A stretch of 59,801 nucleotides of DNA from Flavonifractor sp. An92 (GCF_002159175.1 NZ_NFGZ01000017.1:1-59801); one strand, 5' to 3'; counted from the first letter of the stretch, positions 19,167 to 27,614 are shown. Notes: a model not told the origin generated them from the letters alone. Made by a program: numbers and translations.

Positions 19167-19490
19167 CTACTTCTCCCGAAAGACCCGGGGCGCCCAGCGC
19201 CGCCGGAAGAGCCAGCCCCCCAGGGCAAGGCCCAGCAGCACGCACGCCCCCGGCACGCCGGGAATGAAGAGCAGCTGCGTCAGGGGGGACACCGTCTCGC
19301 TCTGCCAGAGCCGCAGGCGGTTCCAGACCACGCCCGCGCAGAGGGCGAGGGTCAGCACGGCGGGCAGGGCCCGCAGCAGCCGCAGGAGCTTCCAGTGGGG
19401 CCCGGTCCGGCGCATGGTGAGGCGGCAGACCAGATATTGCAGCGCCGCCCCCAGCCCCACGGGGATGAGCGCCAGAAACAACAGGATCAT
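19167..19490 (-). CDS. Unknown small membrane protein between recF and remB
   Basis: I do not recognise this 107-residue protein. It has three hydrophobic spans ([39 protein letters not shown] and FIPGVPGACVLLGLALGGWLF) and a basic C terminus (RRRWAPRVFREK). Its ATG overlaps the recF stop (ATGA) and its stop is ten bases before remB, so it is a real member of the origin operon and not a spurious frame. The canonical Bacillus order has no gene here. Being translationally coupled to recF suggests constant low co-expression with the replication genes. Confidence 0.75.
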   Translation of the reverse strand: MILLFLALIPVGLGAALQYLVCRLTMRRTGPHWKLLRLLRALPAVLTLALCAGVVWNRLRLWQSETVSPLTQLLFIPGVPGACVLLGLALGGWLFRRRWAPRVFREK

Positions 19491-20599
19491 CGTGATTCCA
19501 CCAGCTTTCCGGCCCGGATATGGAAGGTGCTCCCCTCCCCCAGACCGTCCAGCCCGTCCTCCTGGCAGCAGGTGATGAACACCTGGCCGCCGTTGATGCG
19601 CCGCAGCACAAAGTCCCGCCGGCGCTTGTCCAGCTCGGAGAGCACGTCGTCCAGCAGCAGCACCGGCCACTCCCCCAGATCGTCATAGTGGAGCTCCCGC
19701 TCGGCCAGTTTCAGAGACAGGGCCGCCGTGCGGGTCTGGCCCTGGGAGGCGAACTGCTTGGCCCCCCGACCGTCGATGGTGACGATGAGGTCGTCCTTGT
19801 GGGGCCCCGAGAGGCACTGGCGGCTCTCCAGCTCGGCCCGGCGGTGGGCCTCCTGGTGCTCCAGCAGGAGGGGATAGAGCTCCTGGCTGGGCTTCCGGGG
19901 GTCTGAGATGTTGCTCACGGTCTGGTAAGAAAGCCCCATCTCCTCCCGCCCGCCGGAGAAGTCGGCGTGGATGGCCGCGGCCCGCCGGGCCAGCTTCTCA
20001 ATATAGAAGGCCCGGTAGTGGATGAGGATGGCCCCGCAGCGGGCCATCCGGTCGTTGAAGTCGGGCAGCAGCTCCAGCAGGGAGGGCTTGTCCTCCCAGT
20101 CCCGTAAAATGCGCCGCTTGTGCTCGTAGAGCCGGTGGTACTCCTGGAGGGCGGCTGCGTACCGGGGTTTTAATTGGCACAGGGAGTCGTCCAGAAAGCG
20201 CCGCCGCTCCCCGCTCCCCGCCCGGATGAGCATCAGATCTTCCGGGCAGAAGAGGACGGTGCGCAGGATCTGGTTCAGCTCCCCGGCGGTTTTCAGGCGC
20301 ACCCCGTTGGAGGTGAGCCGCCGCCGCTGGCCCCGGAAAAGCTGGGCCTCCACCTGGAACTCCCGCCCCCGGCTCTCCAGCCCGGCCCGGACGGTGGCCC
20401 GGTCCCGGTCAAAGGCGATGAGCTCCCGGTCCATCCGGGCCCGGTGGCTCCGGGCGCCGGCCAGGTAGCCCACCGCCTCCAGCAGATTGGTCTTGCCCTG
20501 GGCGTTCTCCCCGTACAGCACGTTCACCCCGGGGGCGAAGGCGGCCCGGAGGGTCTCGTAATTGCGAAACCCCTCCAGCTCCAGCCAGTCGACCCTCAT
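19487..20599 (-). CDS. recF: DNA replication/repair protein RecF
   Basis: The 370-residue SMC-like ATPase of the RecFOR pathway loads RecA at single-strand gaps. Seen are the N-terminal [21 protein letters not shown], the Walker [15 protein letters not shown], the ABC-type signature around LSLKLAERE near [12 protein letters not shown], and Walker [15 protein letters not shown]. The ATG overlaps the stop of the upstream S4-domain gene (GTATGA). It is followed, with a four-base overlap, by the unknown membrane protein. Length matches the family. Confidence 0.95.
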   Translation of the reverse strand: MRVDWLELEGFRNYETLRAAFAPGVNVLYGENAQGKTNLLEAVGYLAGARSHRARMDRELIAFDRDRATVRAGLESRGREFQVEAQLFRGQRRRLTSNGVRLKTAGELNQILRTVLFCPEDLMLIRAGSGERRRFLDDSLCQLKPRYAAALQEYHRLYEHKRRILRDWEDKPSLLELLPDFNDRMARCGAILIHYRAFYIEKLARRAAAIHADFSGGREEMGLSYQTVSNISDPRKPSQELYPLLLEHQEAHRRAELESRQCLSGPHKDDLIVTIDGRGAKQFASQGQTRTAALSLKLAERELHYDDLGEWPVLLLDDVLSELDKRRRDFVLRRINGGQVFITCCQEDGLDGLGEGSTFHIRAGKLVESR

Positions 20600-20808
20600 A
20601 CCACCGTCAGACCCTGGCCGCCCAGCTCCACGGTGTCGCCAGGGCGGAGCTTCTTGCCCCGCATGGTGCAGACCTCGCCGTTGACCTTCACCAGGCTGTC
20701 CTGGATGAGGTTCTTGGCCTCGCCGCCGGTGGACACCGCCCCGGCGAACTTCAGAAATGCCTCCAGCTTGATGAACTCGGTGCTGATCTTGATCTCCTTG
20801 TTTTGCAT
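20596..20808 (-). CDS. rlbA: S4-domain RNA-binding protein YaaA/RlbA
   Basis: This 70-residue single S4-domain protein begins [23 protein letters not shown] and continues [31 protein letters not shown], matching YaaA/RlbA. In Bacillus it is encoded between dnaN and recF, as here, and has been linked to large-subunit ribosome assembly. AAGGAG precedes the ATG at 20808. Its stop overlaps the recF start. Confidence 0.93.
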   Translation of the reverse strand: MQNKEIKISTEFIKLEAFLKFAGAVSTGGEAKNLIQDSLVKVNGEVCTMRGKKLRPGDTVELGGQGLTVV

Positions 20809-20867
20809 GTGCAAGCTCCTTTTCCGCCGCGGGCGATGCATACTTATGCATGCCCGCGGCCTTCCAC

Positions 20868-21983
20868 TCACTCGCCGGCCTTCAGGCGGACCGGGAGGAC
20901 CATATACAGAAAGTTTTCATCCCCCTCGGCGGGCAGGATGACGCAGGGGGACACGCTGGTGGTCAGCTCCAGCCGCACCCGCTCGGCGGGGGCGGCCTTC
21001 AGCGCCTCCATCAGATAGCGGTTGTTGAAGCCGATCTCCAGGCCGTTGCCGCTGCCCTCCACCGGGCACTGGTCATAAGCGTCGCCAATGGCGGTTTTCG
21101 TGCTGATTTTCAGCAAATTATCCTCAAAAACGCAGTGAAGCGGGCTTTTCAGTTTGTCGCTGATGATGAGGGACACACGCTCGATGGAGGACAGGAGCGC
21201 GTGGGTATCTCCCAGAACCTGTATGGAATTGTTGCGGGGAATGGCCTGGCGGTAGGCGAGGAACTCGCCCTCCAGCCGCCGGGAGATGAGGATGGTGTCG
21301 CCCACCTTGAACATGACATGCCGGGCGCCCTGGGTCACCGAAGCAGTGTCCTCCGTGGGCGCACAGATCTTCTCCACTTCCGAGAGGGCGGCGCCGGGGA
21401 CCACGAAGGAGAAGGTCTCGCTGCCCTCCTGCTGCTCGATGGCCTCCCGCCGCAGGGCCAGGCGGTAGCCGTCCACCGCTACCATAGTGAGGTCCTGACT
21501 GGTGACTTCAAAGAGGGAGCCGGTGTGGATGGGACGGCTCTCATTGTCGCTGACGGCGAAAATGGTCTGAGAAATCATGGATTTCAGCTTATTTTGCTGA
21601 ATCGTGAAGGAATTCTGGTATTCCACGGTGGGAAGTTCTGGAAATTCCTCGGGGTCGGTGCCCAGGATGTTGAACTCGCTCATGCCGCACTTGATGTTGA
21701 CCATGTAGTGTTCGGCGGTGAAGATGACGATGTCGTCGGGCAGCTTGCGGATGATTTCGCCGAACAGCCGCGCGCCCAACACTAAGGTACCGGTGGACTG
21801 GATGTCGGCGGGGATGGTGGTGCGGATGCCGGTTTCCAGATTGTAGCCGGTGAGCCGCAGCTGGTCGCCGGCTTCCAGCAGGATGCCTTCCAGAGCTGGA
21901 ATGGAGCTCTTTACAGACACTGCGCGAGAGGTGGTGGAAATGGCGGCTTGCAGTAGGGCTTTTTCGCAGGAGAATTTGATCAT
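20868..21983 (-). CDS. dnaN: DNA polymerase III beta subunit (sliding clamp)
   Basis: The 371-residue protein forms the ring-shaped sliding clamp that tethers polymerase to DNA. It starts [23 protein letters not shown] and contains the three-domain clamp pattern, with [30 protein letters not shown] and the C-terminal LPVRL. The last is the conserved part of the hydrophobic cleft that binds clamp-interacting peptides. ATG 21983 is preceded by GGAGG. The 315 bases between it and dnaA are rich in DnaA-box-like sequences. Confidence 0.96.
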   Translation of the reverse strand: MIKFSCEKALLQAAISTTSRAVSVKSSIPALEGILLEAGDQLRLTGYNLETGIRTTIPADIQSTGTLVLGARLFGEIIRKLPDDIVIFTAEHYMVNIKCGMSEFNILGTDPEEFPELPTVEYQNSFTIQQNKLKSMISQTIFAVSDNESRPIHTGSLFEVTSQDLTMVAVDGYRLALRREAIEQQEGSETFSFVVPGAALSEVEKICAPTEDTASVTQGARHVMFKVGDTILISRRLEGEFLAYRQAIPRNNSIQVLGDTHALLSSIERVSLIISDKLKSPLHCVFEDNLLKISTKTAIGDAYDQCPVEGSGNGLEIGFNNRYLMEALKAAPAERVRLELTTSVSPCVILPAEGDENFLYMVLPVRLKAGE

Positions 21984-22059
21984 AGTATAGCCTCCGTGAT
22001 GATGCTCCAGGCCTCCGACGGGAGAAGAGGAGAGGATAAAAGTTCGTAGCAGTAGCCGT

Positions 22060-22290
22060 AGGGGAAAAAAATGTGGAAAAGTGGACAAACCCGTTGGTGC
22101 GACTGGATTTGCCCGTCCACAGCCCTTGTGGACTTTTTTCGTGGTTTTCCACGGGGGTTCCGGCGGCTGCGGCAAAAAGGGCAGTTTTCCACCGCCGCTT
22201 TTCCACTTTCCCACAAAATCCCGTGGAAATGTGGAAGTGCGCGCCGCGGGGCCAAAATTTGCTTCCACCGCCGGGGCGGTTTTGGTGGAA
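22060..22290. other. DnaA-box-rich dnaA/dnaN intergenic region (candidate oriC part)
   Basis: The gap holds one perfect R-type box TGTGGAAAA (22072-22080) and several near-matches: GTGGACAA at 22081, GTCCACA/TTGTGGAC facing pair near 22115-22132, TTTTCCACC near 22183, TTTTCCACT near 22198, and GTGGAAATGTGGAAG near 22223. In Bacillus the dnaA/dnaN gap carries half of the bipartite origin. A hairpin with CTTCCACC/GGTGGAAG ends (22262-22291) may also serve as the dnaA terminator. No clear AT-rich unwinding element is seen here. Confidence 0.65.
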
Positions 22291-22298
22291 GGAGGGGC

Positions 22299-23627
22299 TT
22301 AGTTGTCGTAGCGGGCGTTGATGTTGGCGTTCAGGTCCTTGATGATCTCCGAGATTTCGGGGTTGGTCTTCATCAGTTTTTCCACACGGTCGATGGAGTG
22401 CATGACGGTGGTATGGTCCCGGTTGTCGAATTCCTTGCCGATCTCCTTCAGGGACAGATTGGTCATGCGGCGGATCTGGTACATGGCGATCTGCCGGGCC
22501 AGGGCGGTGTCCTTGGTGCGGCCCTGCCCTCGGAGGGCGTCGTTGTCGATGTTATAGAATTTGCACACCTCTTCGATGATGACGTCCGGGGAGGGCAAAA
22601 ATTCCGCCTTGTCCTTGCACATGTCCTGGACGGCGCGGATGACGGTGTCCACATCCACGCTCTCCCCCATCAGCTCCTGGAAGGCCAGGATCTTATTGAC
22701 CGTGCCCTCGATCTGGCGCACGTTGGAGGTGATGTTGTCCGCGATGTACTGGAGCACCGGCTCCGGCAGGTTCATGCCCCGGCGGATGGCCTTGTTTTTG
22801 ATGATGGCCACCCGGGTCTCGTAGTCGGGGGGCTGGATGTCCACGGGGAGGCCCCACTCGAACCGGGTGCGCAGCCGGTCGTCCAGCCGCAGCATCTCCT
22901 TCGGCGGGCGGTCGGCGGTGAACACGATCTGGCGGCCCGCCTCGTAGAGGGTGTTGAAGGTGTGGAACATTTCCTCCTGGGTGGACTCCCGCCCGGCGAT
23001 GAACTGCACGTCGTCCATGAGGAACACGTCGGCGGAGCGATATTTTTCCCGGAATTCCTCGTTCCGGCCCTCCCGGATGGCCTGAATGAGCTCATTGGTA
23101 AAGGTGTCGCCCTTCAGGTAGATGACCCGGTAGTCCGGATGGTTGAAGTGGATGCGGTGGGCGATGGCGTAGAGGAGGTGGGTCTTGCCCAGGCCCGACT
23201 CGCCGTAGATGAACAGGGGGTTATAGGAGTGGGCGGGGTTTTCGGCCACGGCCAGGGCGGCGGCGTGGGCAAATTTATTGGAGGAGCCCACCACGAAGCG
23301 CTCGAAGGTGTACTCCTCGGTGCCCGGCAGGAAGGAGCCGTCCACCACGGGGCGGGCGGGGGCGGAGAACTGCTGCAGCTCCCCTTCTCCCAGCACCAGC
23401 ACGTCGAACTCGGCGGAAAACAGCTCATAAAGTGCCTTCTGGATGGCGGGCACATAGCGGGAGACGATGATGTCCCGCTTGAAATTGGAGGGGGTGTGGA
23501 GGACGAAGCGGTTGGCGTCCAGCGAGACGGCCTCGGCGTCGTCGAACCAGGTATTGATGGTGGTGGCGGTCATGTCCGCCTCCATGAGGGAGAGTACTTT
23601 GGCCCAGACGTCGGCTGGTAGGTTCAT
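22299..23627 (-). CDS. dnaA: Chromosomal replication initiator DnaA
   Basis: The 442-residue AAA+ initiator binds DnaA boxes and melts the origin. Domain I is at the start (NLPADVWAKVLSLMEADMTA), followed by a short linker. The AAA+ domain has Walker A GESGLGKTHLL and Walker B VFLMDDVQFI, plus sensor 2. Domain IV carries the DnaA signature RDHTTVMHSIDRVEKL that reads the box. ATG 23627 was chosen because it begins the conserved domain I and has GGGGTGG eight bases upstream. A matching promoter lies about 75 bases upstream. Confidence 0.97.
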   Translation of the reverse strand: MNLPADVWAKVLSLMEADMTATTINTWFDDAEAVSLDANRFVLHTPSNFKRDIIVSRYVPAIQKALYELFSAEFDVLVLGEGELQQFSAPARPVVDGSFLPGTEEYTFERFVVGSSNKFAHAAALAVAENPAHSYNPLFIYGESGLGKTHLLYAIAHRIHFNHPDYRVIYLKGDTFTNELIQAIREGRNEEFREKYRSADVFLMDDVQFIAGRESTQEEMFHTFNTLYEAGRQIVFTADRPPKEMLRLDDRLRTRFEWGLPVDIQPPDYETRVAIIKNKAIRRGMNLPEPVLQYIADNITSNVRQIEGTVNKILAFQELMGESVDVDTVIRAVQDMCKDKAEFLPSPDVIIEEVCKFYNIDNDALRGQGRTKDTALARQIAMYQIRRMTNLSLKEIGKEFDNRDHTTVMHSIDRVEKLMKTNPEISEIIKDLNANINARYDN

Positions 23628-23702
23628 GTGTGAGACCACCCCTTGAGAACGGGAGCGCGAGGCCCAGCGGGCATACGCTCCCAGAATAGATGTTGACATA
23701 GT

Positions 23703-23731
23703 ATTATACCAAAGAAACGCGGCCGAAGCAA
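23703..23731 (-). promoter_or_regulatory. Sigma-A promoter of dnaA
   Basis: On the minus strand TTGCTT and TATAAT are spaced by 17 bases, reading towards dnaA. A TTTTCCACC sequence lies immediately upstream of the -35, consistent with autoregulation by DnaA, though that is inference. Confidence 0.8.
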
Positions 23732-23733
23732 CG

Positions 23734-23870
23734 AGTTTTCCACCGGACACATTATAAAAAAGAATTGCTTTGTGTGCCGGTGGCGGATATCCACAAGATA
23801 TGGGGCCGGATGTGGAAAACTTCCCGTCGGGATGGCGAAAAAAAGAGCAAAAATGTGGTTGACAGAGCTT
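23734..23870. other. DnaA-box-like cluster between divergent dnaA and rpmH promoters
   Basis: Sequences resembling DnaA boxes are TTTTCCACC (about 23735), ATATCCACA (23787-23795) and TGTGGAAAA (23811-23819, a perfect R-type match). They lie between the dnaA promoter and the rpmH promoter. This corresponds to the incA-like region upstream of dnaA in Bacillus. The AT content is modest, and no long unwinding element is evident. Confidence 0.6.
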
Positions 23871-23888
23871 TTCACCATAGGATATAAT
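23859..23888 (+). promoter_or_regulatory. Sigma-A promoter of the rpmH-rnpA-yidD-yidC-khpB unit
   Basis: A consensus TTGACA and TATAAT are separated by 18 bases, reading towards rpmH with a leader of about 120 bases. The match to consensus suggests strong expression, as expected for a ribosomal protein gene. Confidence 0.85.
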
Positions 23889-24014
23889 ACAGATTGCACC
23901 ATGCTCAGTTGGGTGTAAAGCGATTTTCCTTTTTTGACGACCGCGGCCGGTCCACCGGCCGTTGTGGCGGGCAGGTGAAAACCTGTCAGAATCTGTACAG
24001 GAGGTGTACCGGAA

Positions 24015-24149
24015 ATGGTTCGTACCTATCAGCCCAAGAAGCGCCAGCGCTCCAAAGTGCATGGCTTCCGCAAGCGTATGGCGACCGCCAATGGCCGCAA
24101 GGTGCTGGCTCGCCGCCGTGCCAAGGGCCGCGCCCGTCTCTCTCACTAA
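24015..24149 (+). CDS. rpmH: Large ribosomal subunit protein bL34
   Basis: The 44-residue, very basic protein reads [18 protein letters not shown] and ends [11 protein letters not shown], an unmistakable L34. It sits directly before rnpA, as in nearly all bacteria. GAGGTG lies eight bases before the ATG. This gene is short and easily missed. Confidence 0.97.
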   Translation: MVRTYQPKKRQRSKVHGFRKRMATANGRKVLARRRAKGRARLSH

Positions 24150-24274
24150 GAGCGGACGGCCCCCCATTCCGGGAGACAAGGGCATAGCGTCATAAAGAAG
24201 GGGCGGGGGAGTTCATCCCACCGCCCCTGCGAAGCATACGGCAAACTGGAAGGGCACAGCGAGGAAGTGGCACC

Positions 24275-24619
24275 GTGAAGCATACCGTCTCCATCAAACA
24301 AAACCACGTGTTCCGCCGGCTTTACAGCAAGGGAAAGTCGGCGGTTTCGCCCTGTGTGGCGGTCTATTGCCGGAAAAACGGCCTGGACCACAACCGCCTG
24401 GGCCTGACGGTGGGAACCAAGCTGGGCAAGGCGGTGATCCGCAACCGGACCCGCCGGCGCATCCGGGAGGCCTACCGCCTCCACGAAGGGGCGCTGCGTT
24501 TGGGCTATGACATCGTTGTGGTGGCCCGGGTGCGGGCCTCTTTTGTGCGCTACGGCGAGCTGGAGCGCAATCTTCTGAAATGCCTGTCCAAGCTGGGTCT
24601 GCTGGAGGAACAGGGATGA
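24275..24619 (+). CDS. rnpA: Ribonuclease P protein component
   Basis: The 114-residue basic protein assists the RNase P RNA in maturing tRNA 5' ends. The RNP signature [13 protein letters not shown] (about residues 56-68) and the N-terminal [14 protein letters not shown] are present. The start is GTG at 24275, with GAGGA upstream and the canonical [15 protein letters not shown] following. It overlaps yidD by four bases. Confidence 0.95.
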   Translation: MKHTVSIKQNHVFRRLYSKGKSAVSPCVAVYCRKNGLDHNRLGLTVGTKLGKAVIRNRTRRRIREAYRLHEGALRLGYDIVVVARVRASFVRYGELERNLLKCLSKLGLLEEQG

Positions 24620-24834
24620 AGGGGCTGCTGCTGTGGCTCATCCGCTTTTACCGGCGGTATATCTCCCCCGCGTTCCCTCCCTGCTGCCGTTTCATCCCCA
24701 CCTGCTCGGCCTATGCGCTGGAGGCGGTGGAGAAGTACGGAGCCCTGAAAGGCGGCTGGCTGGCCCTGCGCCGCATCCTGAAATGTCACCCCTTCCACCG
24801 CCAGAAGAGCATTGAATATGACCCTGTGCCCTGA
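24616..24834 (+). CDS. yidD: Membrane protein insertion efficiency factor YidD
   Basis: The 72-residue protein has the YidD core: [34 protein letters not shown], shown here as overlapping parts of the family's YxxxISPxxxxxCRFxPTCSxY pattern. It ends KCHPFHR. YidD is thought to aid insertion of proteins by YidC. The ATG overlaps the rnpA stop (ATGA), and yidC follows after 55 bases. Confidence 0.95.
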   Translation: MKGLLLWLIRFYRRYISPAFPPCCRFIPTCSAYALEAVEKYGALKGGWLALRRILKCHPFHRQKSIEYDPVP

Positions 24835-24879
24835 AGTGTTTCCCGTGAAACGTGCGTAAGTTCACACGAAACACTTTGG
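24835..24879. promoter_or_regulatory. parS-like palindrome within a hairpin upstream of yidC
   Basis: TGTTTCCCGTGAAACG at 24837-24852 matches the bacterial parS consensus TGTTTCACGTGAAACA at 14 of 16 positions. The same stretch is the left arm of a larger imperfect inverted repeat whose right arm is TTCACACGAAACACT (24865-24879). parS sites bind ParB and typically lie near oriC, as here. An RNA hairpin acting on yidC is an alternative reading. Confidence 0.6.
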
Positions 24880-24889
24880 AGGCAAGTCA

Positions 24890-26287
24890 ATGGATTTTTA
24901 CAAACTCATACTGACCCCTTTTATCTGGATCCTCAACGCCTTTTATAACCTGACGGGCAGCTACGGCCTGGCCCTCATCCTGTTCGCCATCGTGGTCAAG
25001 GCCATCCTCTTCCCCTTCCAGCTCAAGGGCAAGAAGGGCATGATCCAGATGAACATGGTCTCGGGCAAGATGCAGCAGCTCCAGAAGCAGTACGGCAAGG
25101 ACAAGGAGCGCTACAACCAGGAAGTGCAGAAGCTCTACGAGCGGGAGAAGATCAACCCCATGAGCGGCTGCCTCTGGTCCTTCCTGCCCCTGCTCATCCT
25201 GATCCCCCTGTACTCCATCATCCGCGAGCCCCTCTACTATCTGATGAACGTGAGCCGGGACGCCCTCCCCGCCATCGCCGACGCGGTGAACTGGGGACAG
25301 GCCGCCTTTGACGCCGGCTTCATCAAGGAGGCGGGCGCCGCCTTCGTGGATAACGGCTACAATCAGCTGTACCTGGCCTCCTTTATCAACAACGACAACC
25401 TGGCCGCCGTCCAGGCCGTGGCCGGCGAAGGGGCCAAGATGTTCGCCATCAACTTCGATTTCCTGGGCATCTTCGACCTCTCCCGCATCCCCCAGGCGGC
25501 CTTCTGGACCGTCGAGGGCGGCTTCGCCCTGTTCCTGCTGCCGGTGATCTCCGCCGGTTCCAGCGTGATCTTCTCCCTGATCTCTCAGAAGACCAACGCG
25601 GTGAACCAGAAGGCCTCTGAGAACACCAACGCCACCATGCGCAGCATGCTCATCATCACCCCCCTGATCTCCCTGTGGATCGGCTTCACCATGCCTGCCG
25701 CTCTGTGTCTCTACTGGATCATCCAGAACGTCCTTTCCATGGGCACCGAGTTCATCAGCGGCAAGATGCTGAAGAAGGACTATGAGGAGGCCGCCGCCCG
25801 GGCTGCCGAGCGGGAGCTGCAGGAGAAGGAAGAGGAAAAGGAGCGCAAGCGCCAGCTGGCCGAGGAGCGCGCCCGCAAGGCCGAAGAGCTGAAGAACGCC
25901 AAGGGCAAGAAGAAGAAGGAGCTGCTCAGCGCCATGGAGAAGGACTCCAAGGGCGACTCCGCGGTGATCGCGGTCAGCGGTGTGGGCATGCGGTCCTACG
26001 CCCGCGGCCGCGCCTATGACCCCAACCGCTTCAGCCCCGACGGCCCCACCCCCTACCACGATCCCGACCGGGATTGGGACAACGCCAAGAAGGCCGAGGA
26101 GCAGCCCAAGGAGAAGGAGGGCCTCTTCGGCAAGAAGAAAGAATCCACCGCGGACAGTGCCCCGGTGGAAAACCAGGATACTGTGAAGCCGGAGGGCAAG
26201 GTCCAGCCGGTTTCCACCGAGACGGAGCCCACTGTGGAAACTTCCGCGCCTGAGGCTGCCGCTCCGGAAGAGAGCGAGAAGGAGTGA
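24890..26287 (+). CDS. yidC: YidC/Oxa1 membrane protein insertase with long charged tail
   Basis: The 465-residue insertase places proteins in the cytoplasmic membrane with or without SecYEG. Seen are the first span with GSYGLALILFAIVVKAILFPF, a cytosolic coiled region (MQQLQKQYGKDKERYNQEVQKLY), the INPMSGCLW turn and later spans (LFLLPVISAGSSVIF, PAALCLYWIIQNVLS). Beyond residue 285 is a highly charged region (EEAAARAAERELQEKEEEKERKR), and the last 150 residues are probably disordered and acidic. No lipobox is visible, unlike Bacillus SpoIIIJ. It is followed by khpB after six bases, a typical pair. Confidence 0.95.
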   Translation: MDFYKLILTPFIWILNAFYNLTGSYGLALILFAIVVKAILFPFQLKGKKGMIQMNMVSGKMQQLQKQYGKDKERYNQEVQKLYEREKINPMSGCLWSFLPLLILIPLYSIIREPLYYLMNVSRDALPAIADAVNWGQAAFDAGFIKEAGAAFVDNGYNQLYLASFINNDNLAAVQAVAGEGAKMFAINFDFLGIFDLSRIPQAAFWTVEGGFALFLLPVISAGSSVIFSLISQKTNAVNQKASENTNATMRSMLIITPLISLWIGFTMPAALCLYWIIQNVLSMGTEFISGKMLKKDYEEAAARAAERELQEKEEEKERKRQLAEERARKAEELKNAKGKKKKELLSAMEKDSKGDSAVIAVSGVGMRSYARGRAYDPNRFSPDGPTPYHDPDRDWDNAKKAEEQPKEKEGLFGKKKESTADSAPVENQDTVKPEGKVQPVSTETEPTVETSAPEAAAPEESEKE

Positions 26288-26293
26288 TCAGTC

Positions 26294-26983
26294 ATGCTGA
26301 AATGGATCGAGACCACCGGAAAGAATGAGGAGGCCGCCATCGAGGCCGCGCTGATCCAGCTGGGCCTGGACCGGGACGACGTGTCGGTGGAGATCCTGGA
26401 GCGGGCCAAGTCCGGCTTCCTGGGCATCGGCAGCTGCCCCGCCAAGGTGAAGGTGACCTACGAGGTCCCCGACGAGCCCGAGGCGGAGGTTGTTCCCGCC
26501 GCCGCCCCCGCCGCCGATGACGCGGTGGTCGGCCGGATCAACGAATTCCTCACCGGCCTGCTGGAGCACATGGGCGCCGCCGCTACCCCCCGCATCACCG
26601 TGGACGAGCGGGGCAGCTACCAGGTGGAGCTGGTGGGCGAGCACCTGGGCGCCCTCATCGGCCGCCGGGGCGAGACTCTGGACGCCATCCAGCAGCTCAC
26701 CGTGTACGCGGTGAACCGGGGCCTGACCAAGCGGGTGCGCATCCACGTGGACGCCGAGCACTACCGCGCCAAGCGGGAGGAGTCCCTGGTGCGCCTGGCC
26801 AACAAGGTGGCCGGCAAGGTGGTCAAGTACCGCCGCAACGTCACCCTGGAGCCCATGAACGCCTACGAGCGCCATGTGATCCACACCGCGCTGCAGGAGT
26901 ACCCCGATGTGACCACCTACTCCATCGGCACCGAGCCCAACCGCCGCACCGTGGTGGCTTACAGCCGCGGCGAGCACCGCTAA
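26294..26983 (+). CDS. khpB: RNA-binding protein KhpB/Jag (Jag-N, KH, R3H)
   Basis: The 229-residue protein has a Jag-N domain (MLKWIETTGKNEEAAIEAAL...GFLGIG), a linker rich in Pro and Ala, then a KH domain (GALIGRRGETLDAIQQLTVYAVN) and an R3H domain (ERHVIHTALQEYPDVTTYSIGTEPNRRTVV). Jag/KhpB binds RNA, commonly with KhpA, and affects cell division and elongation in Firmicutes. It is the last gene of the rpmH unit, and a strong terminator follows 18 bases after its stop. Confidence 0.95.
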   Translation: MLKWIETTGKNEEAAIEAALIQLGLDRDDVSVEILERAKSGFLGIGSCPAKVKVTYEVPDEPEAEVVPAAAPAADDAVVGRINEFLTGLLEHMGAAATPRITVDERGSYQVELVGEHLGALIGRRGETLDAIQQLTVYAVNRGLTKRVRIHVDAEHYRAKREESLVRLANKVAGKVVKYRRNVTLEPMNAYERHVIHTALQEYPDVTTYSIGTEPNRRTVVAYSRGEHR

Positions 26984-27001
26984 ACACAGGTTTGTGTACC
27001 A

Positions 27002-27036
27002 AGAGCGGGACCCATACGGGTCCCGCTCTTTTTTTC
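27002..27036 (+). terminator. Terminator of the rpmH-khpB unit
   Basis: AGAGCGGGACCC/GGGTCCCGCTCT with a four-base loop is followed by T7. Directly beyond it, TTTTTCCACC and GGTGGAAAAA form a second, loosely spaced inverted repeat (27031-27065). Confidence 0.92.
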
Positions 27037-27069
27037 CACCTTCCGGGCCGGTTTCGGTGGAAAAAGGGC

Positions 27070-27118
27070 TTGCAATACTCGAACATCTGTTGTATACTAA
27101 TACTCGAACAAAAGTTCT
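27070..27118 (+). promoter_or_regulatory. Promoter overlapped by two LexA-type SOS boxes
   Basis: The promoter is TTGCAA, a 17-base spacer and TATACT (27070-27098). Box 1, CGAACATCTGTTGT (27080-27093), lies inside the spacer. Box 2, CGAACAAAAGTTCT (27105-27118), lies at the expected transcription start and is a perfect GAAC-N4-GTTC. The 12-mer AATACTCGAACA occurs twice, 25 bases apart. This is the usual layout of a LexA-repressed promoter in Gram-positive bacteria. Confidence 0.78.
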
Positions 27119-27209
27119 TTTTCAAATCCGGGAACAAAAAGGCCCTCCGGAGCGTCCTTTCTAGTAGAAGCAACTGCACCGCGCGCCGGGAGAGCAGGGA
27201 GGGAGCCGT

Positions 27210-27551
27210 ATGGAGACAAGGTATGTGACGCTGAAAGCACGGTATCGCTGTGTGCCCCGGGCCGAGGAGCAGGCCAGCGGCGGCGGTGTGCTCTATGAGA
27301 CGCGGTTGGAGCACCGGGCCGAAGTCCCCAAGACCCCGGCCGGCGGTGGAAAAGTGCTGGACCTGGAGGAGTACCGCCGCCGGCTGGAAAAGCAGCAGGC
27401 GGTGGAGGAAGAGCCCGAGGAGGAGCTCTCCCCTGCCCCCGCACCGGTCACCCGGCGGGAGCGCCTGATGCTGCTGCTGGACGGGGTGGCCACGGCGGCC
27501 CTCATCGCGGTGGCGGGCGGTCTGCTGCTGGCGGTGTGGAGCTGGATGTAA
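27210..27551 (+). CDS. Putative SOS-controlled tail-anchored small protein, unknown
   Basis: I do not recognise this 113-residue protein. A soluble N-terminal part (METRYVTLKARYRCVPRAEE) leads to a charged helix-forming stretch (KVLDLEEYRRRLEKQQAVEE) and an acidic-proline linker. A single C-terminal span follows (LLLDGVATAALIAVAGGLLL to WSWM), so it would be anchored by its tail with the body in the cytosol. ATG 27210 has AGGGAGGGAG upstream. The gene stands alone between terminators, under a promoter covered by two LexA boxes. By analogy with small SOS-induced membrane proteins such as YneA, SidA and TisB it could inhibit division or growth; that is inference from regulation and topology only. 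Confidence 0.75.
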   Translation: METRYVTLKARYRCVPRAEEQASGGGVLYETRLEHRAEVPKTPAGGGKVLDLEEYRRRLEKQQAVEEEPEEELSPAPAPVTRRERLMLLLDGVATAALIAVAGGLLLAVWSWM

Positions 27552-27565
27552 AAGGAACGAGAGCG

Positions 27566-27600
27566 CGGGCCTCCCGGATGCTGCCGGGAGGCCCGTTTTT
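27566..27600 (+). terminator. Terminator of the LexA-box gene
   Basis: CGGGCCTCCCGG/CCGGGAGGCCCG is followed by five T, 14 bases after the stop. Confidence 0.88.
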
Positions 27601-27614
27601 GACGTCCGGGGCGC

